Shown here: positions 1 to 6,184 of the stretch, piece after piece
How positions within the stretch are numbered: position 1 is the stretch's first letter
Layout: each line of letters opens with the position of its first letter
Notes under the pieces: model-generated
Seen by the model: only the letters and a program-made list of their open reading frames with translations
The model's database searches: none
Told to the model about the DNA's origin: nothing
From: CAYNNP01 sp964398215
GTDB lineage: Bacteria > Planctomycetota > Planctomycetia > Pirellulales > Pirellulaceae
DNA length: 6,865 nucleotides
Assembly: GCA_964398215.1 (NCBI GenBank)
Contig: CAYNNP010000296.1
Span: forward strand, 1-6,865
Direction: 5' to 3'
Program-made: the position numbers and the translations under genes

Positions 1-92
1 AGGCCGACACAATTCTTGTTCGTTAAACCACAGGAAAGTTATGGTGGTGCGTTATGTGGTTCGCCGAAACTCTTGACGGTTTGTTGATTTAC

Positions 93-169
93 TGAGCCGA
101 CGGCGCTAGCCGCGGGCCTTGTGGTGACAACGCAATCCTTCGAGGCCCGTGGCTAGCGCCAACGGCTCA
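93..169. repeat. Long imperfect inverted repeat (REP-like hairpin) downstream of the deacetylase gene
   Basis: Two 27-base arms, 93-119 and 143-169, are complementary at 24 of 27 positions and flank a 23-base loop. The core of each arm is GGCGCTAGCC, next to a CGGGCCT block and an outer TGAGCCG block. The element begins 18 bases beyond the stop codon of the minus-strand deacetylase gene, so it could fold in the transcript and end or protect the 3' end of the mRNA. Neither side carries a U tract after the stem (AAAATA on the plus side, GTAAATC on the minus side), so it is not a textbook intrinsic terminator. From memory, GCTAGC-centred hairpins of this type are dispersed in Rhodopirellula-like genomes. 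The repeat structure is directly visible; its family and its role are inferred. Confidence 0.85.
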
Positions 170-187
170 CAAAAATATGCCACGGCA

Positions 188-1288
188 CTACTTGTCAGAA
201 CCCGCGACAGTGTGCAAACCATGTTGCTGAATTAAATTGCGGATGCTCAGGTACTGTGCTTTCCAAGCGTCTTTGCTGTAGCCGCCAGACAGTGTCAGTA
301 CGACTGGTAATTTCCGTTTGACACACGCGTCCACGATTGCCTGATCGCGTTTGACAATCCCTTCATGAGTCATTTCCAACGATGCCAACGGGTCGCCGCT
401 AAGCGTGTCGCATCCGCCAACAATGAAACAGATGTCCGCGTTGGCCGAGTCCAAAACCTTTGGCAAATGATCTGCCAAAATCTTTAAATACTGATCATCG
501 TTTAGCCCCGGCTTCAGCTCGACATCCAAATCCCCTTTCTCTTTGGGAATCGGATAAATCTCTTTTTGGTGCATCGAAAAAGTAAATGCTTCTTCATCGT
601 CGGCCAAGCACACGATCGTCCCGTTGCCTTGATGAACATCGACATCAATCACGACCGCACGTTTGATCACTCCTTCTTTTTGAAGCTTTCGAATTGCGAT
701 CGGCACATCTGCATACAAGCAGAATCCTTCGCCCGTATCCGGTTTGGCGTGGTGATACCCGCCACCAATGTTGATTCCAATGCCAGACACAAGAGCCTGT
801 CGCGCAGCCAATAGAGTTCCGCCGCTCGCATGACGAAATGGTTTCAAGACACCTGTGTCCAAAGATACCGGCGCGAATTGCAGTACAGGAGCCTCTAAGA
901 ATTTTGCGACGTTCGCGCGCGACTCAAGCGCCGTAAGGTACGCTTCGCTATGAACCAGCAACAAATCGTTCTTGCCAAGTGGTTCTGGATCGCGGACGTC
1001 CTCTGCAGCCATCGACGAATCCGCGATCAATGCATCGTGAATCTTCTGGTACTTGTGAATATCAAACGGATGCATCCGCTCTAGACCGCCAATATTGATC
1101 AGATAACTGGGCGAGTAAACAACGCCTATCTTGAATGGCAGCGGACCAGGTCCATTGAGTGTTTCGGCTATCAAACGAGCGTTGATATCTGTGGTGGGCC
1201 GATGGGTTCGCGGAAAGTTCGCCACAACGATCCATACCAAAATGCCCAGCGGAAATAGCCAAACTAGTTTTCGCAATCCACGCTTCAT
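188..1288 (-). CDS. Membrane-anchored class IV (HDAC11-like) histone deacetylase family protein
   Basis: This 366-residue zinc-dependent deacetylase/deacylase belongs to the arginase-deacetylase fold. Residues 9-24 form a hydrophobic segment after a basic start (MKRGLRK), giving a signal anchor. The catalytic domain begins at about residue 53. MHPFDIHKY (72-80) and the HQGNG block (219-223) are typical of HDAC11 rather than class I enzymes. The active site looks complete: His179-His180 in GGGYHHA, Asp215, zinc ligands Asp217 and His219 in DVDVH, third zinc ligand Asp294 in GGCDTLSGD, and Tyr337 in SGGY. Human HDAC11 removes long-chain acyl groups from lysine; whether this protein does so, or acts on a small acylated amine, cannot be told. 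The ATG at 1288 is supported by GAGGAG six bases upstream. It is the last gene of the minus-strand train, 155 bp after the helical-repeat gene, and may have its own promoter. Confidence 0.92.
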   Translation of the reverse strand: MKRGLRKLVWLFPLGILVWIVVANFPRTHRPTTDINARLIAETLNGPGPLPFKIGVVYSPSYLINIGGLERMHPFDIHKYQKIHDALIADSSMAAEDVRDPEPLGKNDLLLVHSEAYLTALESRANVAKFLEAPVLQFAPVSLDTGVLKPFRHASGGTLLAARQALVSGIGINIGGGYHHAKPDTGEGFCLYADVPIAIRKLQKEGVIKRAVVIDVDVHQGNGTIVCLADDEEAFTFSMHQKEIYPIPKEKGDLDVELKPGLNDDQYLKILADHLPKVLDSANADICFIVGGCDTLSGDPLASLEMTHEGIVKRDQAIVDACVKRKLPVVLTLSGGYSKDAWKAQYLSIRNLIQQHGLHTVAGSDK

Positions 1289-1294
1289 TCGTTT

Positions 1295-1300
1295 CTCCTC
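1295..1300 (-). promoter_or_regulatory. Shine-Dalgarno site of the deacetylase gene
   Basis: On the minus strand GAGGAG lies six bases before the ATG at 1288. It is the strongest ribosome-binding site in the window and fixes this start. Most other genes here lack a comparable site. Confidence 0.75.
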
Positions 1301-1443
1301 TTGCTCGATCGAACATCAAAAGACACTACATCGCCGCAGTTTTGCCAGACGTAATCATTCATACCTGACTTTCTGTTGGCAATGTTTCACCGAACCGAAA
1401 AATTCACGTGAACCGTTCGCACACGACGAAATGCACCGACGTT

Positions 1444-3720
1444 TTAACGTAAGCTTTCGTAACGCTGCTTTAATTCGTTGTCCGTTGGCGGATCGGTCAA
1501 CAAAATGTACTTTGCCCGTTTCTTCGCCTCTTCTGCATTGCCAGTTTTTCGCAGCAACTCGATCGCGTCGATCTTTGACTTGTGCCAATCCCCACTTCCT
1601 TTGCGCAGACCGGCGGACAGTTGGTCCAGGAACTTAATCGCTTGCGAACGAGCCTCCTGATTGTCGCTGTTGGAAAAAATCGAAGCAGCGCGCCGTAAAT
1701 CCTTCCCAGGACGATCCGATTCTTTAAGCACCGTTCGGACCAAATTTGTCGCCGCAGCAACATCGCCCAACCAAATTTTTCGCTCCGCCGATTCCATTGC
1801 GTCCGCGCTTGCAAGTTTCCAAGACTCTATCAAACCAGCATTCGGCTTCCGCCACAACGGATTGATTCGGCCGTCCCGCATCAGCCGCCACACGGTGTCA
1901 CCGGACCATGCATCACTTGGCTGTGACAGCGTTCGGCCTGGCGTTACGCGATAGGCAAGCAACTGGTCTTCGTATCGATCCGAGTTCGGCTTGGATGAAA
2001 AACTGCCGTCCAACACATCCAGTACGATCGCAGCGGCTTGGCGAAACGCTGGCTTGTCAATCAACGCTTTGGATTCGTCAGCAAACTGCGTGGAAACAGC
2101 GGACGCCTTGTCATCTTTCGCATTGCGTATCGCCTGAATCCACAGTCGCCGTGCCGTTTGAAGCTCTTGTTCAGTAGCCAAATCAGACGAAAGATTGGTC
2201 GCAACACTCGCTGCGGCCAACCAATCTCCCTGCGCGCTTAGAATTTTGATCGACCAGCCACGAGCCTGAGTCGCCTGTGGAGTCGTGGGCCATTTTCGAA
2301 TCGTCATGGCAAGCACATCGATCAACTGATCAGCACTGGCGGCCTGAAATTTCGAAAGAATGAATGCCGACTGCAAGTGGACGGCAGCTGCTTTGTCACC
2401 GGTCGATTGCGCTATAGAAATTTGCTGCAAGATCTTTGCGGCGGCTTTCGGGTCATCTGCTTTCAAGAACGCTGCGGCTGATTCGGCGGCTCGTTGCAGT
2501 GCTCGATCCGGTTTCTGTTCCGCGTCCGCTGCCGCCGCCAATAACTGCGCCGCACGCGCCGGTTCATTACGACGCAGCCAATCTTGACCCTGAGCCGCAA
2601 TGATGGCGGGATCAATCTTCGCCGAAGACGATGTTAAGCCGCTCAGTGAAATGGCTTCCGCCCGACGGCGCACAAACACACCATGACGTTTTTCGATTTC
2701 GTCCAGCCAATCTCCAACGCGAGGATTTTGCCGGGCAAGCATAATTTGCAATCGTGTCAAATCCAGTTCGATCGATGACACACCAGCACGCTCTATCGAC
2801 GCCATTCGTTTTTCGGCTTGGCTGGCGGCGCCCTGCGCCAAATCGATCTGCATCTTCAATGCCAACAACGACGCCGGAACAGGCTGACCGTACTCACGAG
2901 CCAACGACGACAACTCGCGTGCGGCCAACTCGGGCTGTTCGCCGGACAGAATCGCCTTGATCCTCAATCGGGAAACTTCGCGCCTCGCCTGCGTATCGTT
3001 TCTCAATTGCAACAATGCCGAATCAGCCGCCATTTCCGCTCGCTTTGCAGCCGAAATATGATCAACCGATTTTGGTTTTGACAACTCGGTTTGCAACAAC
3101 GCCATGCTAACCACGCTGACTTGCAATTCCTGTTGCAAACGAACGGCATCGTCTCGAATCGACTGGTTGCGCGGCGAATTCACGTTCGTGTCCAAGACCG
3201 CGCGGCGTTGATCAACCTGCGTAATCAAATCCTTGATACGCAATGTCACTTTGCCAAGCCGATCAGATACTTGTTCAATTCTCGCCTGATCCGAAGGACT
3301 GACCGATGCGATCACAACCGCATGCCGTGCGGCTTCAACGACAACGGTCAGCTTCTGCGCTTCTAAAAAGAGCCTGCGCGGGTGATCGGGCTGACTAGAC
3401 AACAAATCCATGATTGGTTGCTGCGCCGCAACAACTAACGCATCAGAGAATTCCGTTGTCATCAACGCACTGGCAACACGTACCTGCGAAAGTCGATTTG
3501 CCCAAAGCGCCGCGGCGTCGGTACCAGGATCCAGTTGTTTCAATTCAGCGGCACAAATTTCTTCCGCATCATCGAACTGCCTAGCCTTGATGAGAGCCAG
3601 AATCAAATCAGCCGCTACATCGACCGTCTTGCGACCCACCGGTTCCTTCCAAGGCGACTGTGCGAGCGCAGCACTGATTCCCAGAACGCCAATCAGAACT
3701 GCTGCGATCGATCGTTTCAT
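1444..3720 (-). CDS. Large secreted alpha-helical repeat (TPR-like) protein of unknown function
   Basis: This 758-residue protein has a clear signal peptide: MKR, a hydrophobic core (residues 5-18), and a likely cleavage after Ala20 (AALA-QS), so the mature protein should be periplasmic. The rest is rich in Ala, Leu, Gln, Arg and Glu and almost entirely helical, with helix pairs resembling degenerate TPR or Sel1-like repeats, for example at residues 36-62, 262-306, 375-400, 403-433, 484-512 and 713-742. Residues 144-250 look more like long amphipathic helices or a coiled coil. There is only one cysteine (Cys56) and no visible catalytic motif. The ATG overlaps the stop of the upstream exbD gene as ATGA (3717-3720), implying translational coupling and one functional unit. 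I infer a scaffold or cargo-binding partner for the ExbD pair. I do not recognise a named family. Confidence 0.85.
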   Translation of the reverse strand: MKRSIAAVLIGVLGISAALAQSPWKEPVGRKTVDVAADLILALIKARQFDDAEEICAAELKQLDPGTDAAALWANRLSQVRVASALMTTEFSDALVVAAQQPIMDLLSSQPDHPRRLFLEAQKLTVVVEAARHAVVIASVSPSDQARIEQVSDRLGKVTLRIKDLITQVDQRRAVLDTNVNSPRNQSIRDDAVRLQQELQVSVVSMALLQTELSKPKSVDHISAAKRAEMAADSALLQLRNDTQARREVSRLRIKAILSGEQPELAARELSSLAREYGQPVPASLLALKMQIDLAQGAASQAEKRMASIERAGVSSIELDLTRLQIMLARQNPRVGDWLDEIEKRHGVFVRRRAEAISLSGLTSSSAKIDPAIIAAQGQDWLRRNEPARAAQLLAAAADAEQKPDRALQRAAESAAAFLKADDPKAAAKILQQISIAQSTGDKAAAVHLQSAFILSKFQAASADQLIDVLAMTIRKWPTTPQATQARGWSIKILSAQGDWLAAASVATNLSSDLATEQELQTARRLWIQAIRNAKDDKASAVSTQFADESKALIDKPAFRQAAAIVLDVLDGSFSSKPNSDRYEDQLLAYRVTPGRTLSQPSDAWSGDTVWRLMRDGRINPLWRKPNAGLIESWKLASADAMESAERKIWLGDVAAATNLVRTVLKESDRPGKDLRRAASIFSNSDNQEARSQAIKFLDQLSAGLRKGSGDWHKSKIDAIELLRKTGNAEEAKKRAKYILLTDPPTDNELKQRYESLR

Positions 3721-4160
3721 GGCTTCGCTGCAAACAGAACTCGGTCGGCGCCTGCTAAACGCACTGCATCGTAAACTTCGATAGCATCCTTCATCGCCAC
3801 TCGGCCATCTGGGTCAACGATCACCGGTGGCTGCACCCCTAATGAAAGTATTGCACGAATTTTAGTTTGCAGTTCCGCAACATCGCGGATGTCTTGCCCA
3901 TTGAGTTTGATCGCGCTGGCGATTTCCGTGCGCACAAGCTTGACCACGATTTCGTCAAACACCTCTGTCGGTGAGGGCTGATTGACATTGGCAGTTGAAC
4001 CACCTGCGGGGGGTTCTGCGATCGAACCTGGCAAATCGTACTCAGGGATTTCGAACGAACTTGTCCAGACAAAGAACACCAACAGTAGAAAAACGACATC
4101 AATCATTGGCGTCATTTTTACTTCTAGTGAATCGCCATCCGACAAGTTTGGTTTTCGCAT
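3717..4160 (-). CDS. ExbD/TolR-family biopolymer transport protein (second copy)
   Basis: This 147-residue protein has the standard ExbD/TolR layout: a short polar cytoplasmic N-terminus (1-15), one membrane helix (about 17-33) introduced by KMTPMIDVVFLL, then a periplasmic domain to residue 147. Asp21 in the helix is the family's proton-carrying residue (Asp25 of E. coli ExbD). A Pro/Gly-rich linker (about 44-65, including EPPAGG) separates the helix from the periplasmic domain, which contains the usual pattern of a strand followed by PPVIVDPDGRVAMKDAIEVYDAVRLAG. In this family, ExbD dimers sit inside an ExbB/TolQ pentamer and couple proton flow to work across the periplasm. AGGGA five bases upstream of the ATG overlaps the stop of the preceding exbD. 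The 3' end overlaps the helical-repeat gene by four bases. Confidence 0.93.
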   Translation of the reverse strand: MRKPNLSDGDSLEVKMTPMIDVVFLLLVFFVWTSSFEIPEYDLPGSIAEPPAGGSTANVNQPSPTEVFDEIVVKLVRTEIASAIKLNGQDIRDVAELQTKIRAILSLGVQPPVIVDPDGRVAMKDAIEVYDAVRLAGADRVLFAAKP

Positions 4161-4165
4161 GTTCG

Positions 4166-4170
4166 TCCCT
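4166..4170 (-). promoter_or_regulatory. Shine-Dalgarno site of the second exbD gene
   Basis: AGGGA lies five bases before the ATG at 4160 and shares bases with the TAG stop codon of the first exbD gene (TAGGGA). This supports the ATG as the start and suggests coupled translation of the two exbD genes. Confidence 0.6.
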
Positions 4171-4579
4171 ATTCGCGTACAGCGATCGAAGCGTCAGCGA
4201 TTCCCGACTTGGCTGCTGCCCGCAGAATCGGTTCGACATAGCGATACTCGATACTCTGGTCCGTTCGAATTCGGACAGCGGCGGCCCCACCCTGGCGCCC
4301 CACATGGTCAACAAGAATCGCTTGCAACTCGGGTTCTTGAACAATGTCACCGCCTACTCGCCAATTCGCATCGGCATCGACACTGATCGTCAATGCAGCC
4401 GATTCCAAATCAACCGGCCCGTGAGATTGAGCAGTCGGCAAATCCAGCGGCAATCGGGTTTCTTGGCGAGCCAAGTGACTGGAGACCAGAAAGAAGATGA
4501 TCAACAAGAACACAACGTCGATCATCGGCGTCATATTCGCGCCGACCGGTTTTCGATTGCTGGAACTGGGAACTTGCAT
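4169..4579 (-). CDS. ExbD/TolR-family biopolymer transport protein (first copy)
   Basis: From the ATG at 4579 this is a 136-residue ExbD/TolR protein: a cytoplasmic tail (1-15), the signature NMTPMIDVVFLLIIFFLVSS (15-34) forming the single membrane helix, and a periplasmic domain (about 40-136). Asp21 is the predicted proton-binding residue. The frame is open further upstream to a TTG at 4615, which would add 12 residues (PDELAAGYDDG region) and leave 19 bp after the thioredoxin stop. I prefer the ATG because it puts the membrane Asp at residue 21 exactly as in the neighbouring paralogue, but neither start has a good ribosome-binding site. The two ExbD proteins share the helix but differ strongly in the periplasmic part, so they probably form a specialised pair and are not a recent duplication. 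The matching ExbB/TolQ channel is not encoded in this window. Confidence 0.92.
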   Translation of the reverse strand: MQVPSSSNRKPVGANMTPMIDVVFLLIIFFLVSSHLARQETRLPLDLPTAQSHGPVDLESAALTISVDADANWRVGGDIVQEPELQAILVDHVGRQGGAAAVRIRTDQSIEYRYVEPILRAAAKSGIADASIAVRE

Positions 4580-4634
4580 GCCATCATCGTAACCAGCGGC
4601 CAGTTCGTCCGGCAAGCACGACCCACAGCATTCG

Positions 4635-5231
4635 TCAATGCGACATCAAAGCCAAAGCCGTGTCTTTCATCTCGTTAACGGCTCCTGGATCATAGCCAAC
4701 CCAAACGGCCGCGATGTTTCCCGCCGGACAGATCAGAATCGTGGTCGGATAATATAGATTGTCCAGACCTAGCCGCTCGGCAATGCTGCGACGCGTTACC
4801 CCGTTGGGATCCGCGTACGCCACTCCAACAATACGATGCTGATCAAGGAAGCTCTGAGTCTTTGCGTGCAAACCTCTTAGCGTCTCGTTCTGCCGATTTT
4901 CACAAGAAATCGATACGAATCGGAACGCATAGCTTTCTTCCATCGAGAGAGCCATTTCGGCAAGCTCGGGATATTCTATTCGGCAAGGACCACACCAAGT
5001 GCCCCAGCAGTGCAACAATGTCACTGTCCTGGGAGCCAAATCAGGAATCCGCTCCAATTCGCCAGTCGAGGAAAGCAAAACGAGGTCGAGTTGCGGGCAC
5101 GGCTTGCCGACAGCGGCATCCAATGCTGGGTCCACGTTTGGCGTCGCAGACCGGTACGAAATCACGGCGATCGCGACCAGCAGCAAGACGACAGACAATA
5201 GAATACGATTCAACACGACAAAACCAGACAT
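4635..5231 (-). CDS. Membrane-anchored TlpA/ResA-type thioredoxin-like protein
   Basis: This 198-residue protein has an N-terminal membrane helix (about 8-25) followed by a thioredoxin-like domain (about 40-195) that should face the periplasm. The active site is Trp79-Cys80-Gly81-Pro82-Cys83 within HCWGTWCGPC, and Pro162 in YPTT is the expected cis-proline. Such proteins reduce or exchange disulfides of exported partners, as in cytochrome c maturation or sporulation for ResA-type members; no cytochrome or Ccm gene is nearby, so the substrate is unknown. Extra cysteines lie at 45, 75, 110 and 168; Cys75 replaces the aromatic residue more usual before the WCGPC block. The ATG at 5231 places the hydrophobic segment at the N-terminus, but has no obvious ribosome-binding site. 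It is the first gene of the minus-strand train and is divergent from the propeller-like gene. Confidence 0.9.
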   Translation of the reverse strand: MSGFVVLNRILLSVVLLLVAIAVISYRSATPNVDPALDAAVGKPCPQLDLVLLSSTGELERIPDLAPRTVTLLHCWGTWCGPCRIEYPELAEMALSMEESYAFRFVSISCENRQNETLRGLHAKTQSFLDQHRIVGVAYADPNGVTRRSIAERLGLDNLYYPTTILICPAGNIAAVWVGYDPGAVNEMKDTALALMSH

Positions 5232-5266
5232 AACGAAACGTGGAAGGTTCCTTGATTCTACACACT

Positions 5267-6184
5267 ATGAAGCCAATCCTTCCAACGCCAATTCAAAGGT
5301 TTTTGATTGTCGGCGCCGTGTGTTGGGTCTACGGTTCAATGGCGTTTTTACACCCCCGATCCGCCGCTGCAGGGGATTCCAGCTCAATTTTGATGGATCC
5401 TGCTGTCGATACAGCCAGCTTTATCGACAAAGACACCCTAAACGAATGCAGCGGTCTGGCGTTTTCGCATCGTAACGCAAAGCGTTTTTGGACCCATAAC
5501 GACTCGGGAGGCAAGCCCCAATTGTTTGCCGTGGACCAGAACGGGAAAAGTCGCGGACAGTGCAAACTGAAAGGAATTGATCCCACGGACTGGGAAGACA
5601 TGGCGTCGTTCAAAGTCGGTGAAATCCCCTACTTGTTGGTGGCGGATTGCGGTGACAACCGGGGCATACGCAAGTCCATTCAGCTGTACATCTTCAAAGA
5701 ACCTAACCCAGATAAATCGACCACTCTGGACGAGTTCCTAACGTTGAAGGTGAACTATGATAGCGGCCCCCAGAACTGTGAAGCCGTCGCTGTGGACTCG
5801 AAACGAAAGCAAATCATCCTGATCGGCAAGACTCGGTTCTTGCCGGCCAGTGTCCACGTTTTACCGTTGCCAAAAAACATCAAAAACGGAAAAGCCAATC
5901 TTCAAGCAACGCGGATCGGTTCGCTGCCGATTTCATTTGTGACCGCGATGGACTGCGACGTTGCCAATGGTGACATTTGGGTAATCAACTACTTCCAAGC
6001 GTTTCGCTTCCGCCGTTCGCAAACAACAAATTCTATCGCTCAACAGATCAAGACCCTCCCGCAGCCAATCAGTTTACCGAAATGGAAACAGATTGAAGCA
6101 GCAACCGTCAATCACGAGAGTCGATTGTGGATCTCCAGCGAAGGAAGACCCACACCCCTGGGACGCCTCAAAGTACGAAACTGA
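5267..6184 (+). CDS. Secreted beta-propeller-like protein of unknown function
   Basis: From the ATG at 5267 this is a 305-residue protein with a signal peptide (MKPILPTPIQR, hydrophobic to about residue 27) and a likely cleavage near SAAA-GDS (32-38). The frame is open upstream to a GTG at 5240, adding nine residues, but the ATG gives a cleaner signal peptide. Visible motifs are ECSGLAF (60-66), HNDSGGKPQLFAVDQNG (77-93), DWEDMA (108-113), VADCGDNRG (125-133), NCEAVAVD (170-177) and a C-terminal LWISSEG (287-293). This spacing of short beta-strand motifs with Asp-Gly turns suggests a propeller, and the HNDSG...DWED...DxGDN series recurs in uncharacterised secreted bacterial proteins related in layout to phytase-like or SMP-30-like propellers. 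No catalytic function can be assigned. It is divergent from the thioredoxin gene and convergent with the LRR gene. Confidence 0.85.
   Translation: MKPILPTPIQRFLIVGAVCWVYGSMAFLHPRSAAAGDSSSILMDPAVDTASFIDKDTLNECSGLAFSHRNAKRFWTHNDSGGKPQLFAVDQNGKSRGQCKLKGIDPTDWEDMASFKVGEIPYLLVADCGDNRGIRKSIQLYIFKEPNPDKSTTLDEFLTLKVNYDSGPQNCEAVAVDSKRKQIILIGKTRFLPASVHVLPLPKNIKNGKANLQATRIGSLPISFVTAMDCDVANGDIWVINYFQAFRFRRSQTTNSIAQQIKTLPQPISLPKWKQIEAATVNHESRLWISSEGRPTPLGRLKVRN

Noticed and set aside
93..169. The long hairpin as a canonical rho-independent terminator
   Set aside because: No run of U follows the stem on either strand and the loop is 23 bases, so it is listed as a repeat with only a possible 3'-end role.
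93..169. The inverted repeat as the terminal repeat of an insertion sequence or as a CRISPR unit
   Set aside because: No transposase lies between or beside the arms, no target-site duplication is apparent, and there is only one unit.
1131..1637. Plus-strand open frame of 168 codons spanning the gap before the deacetylase gene
   Set aside because: It overlaps both flanking minus-strand genes antisense, has low-complexity Arg/Ser/Cys composition, and no credible start signal.
2510..2580. Dense GCC/GCG run as a DNA repeat
   Set aside because: It is explained by an alanine-rich helix (residues about 390-400 and nearby) in the secreted helical protein and has no regular nucleotide period.
3410..3784. 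Plus-strand open frames of 124 and 79 codons opposite the start of the helical-repeat gene
   Set aside because: They are antisense to the signal peptide region and the ATGA overlap, and are best explained as reflections of alanine-rich coding on the other strand.
3995..4678. Plus-strand open frame of 227 codons
   Set aside because: It lies opposite the two exbD genes, whose ExbD signature and coupling are clear, and its translation is Arg/Ser/Gln-rich with no recognisable motif or ribosome-binding site.
4999..5475. Plus-strand open frame of 158 codons across the divergent start region
   Set aside because: It runs antisense through the thioredoxin gene and out of frame through the propeller gene; the two genes it crosses have clear motifs and it has none.
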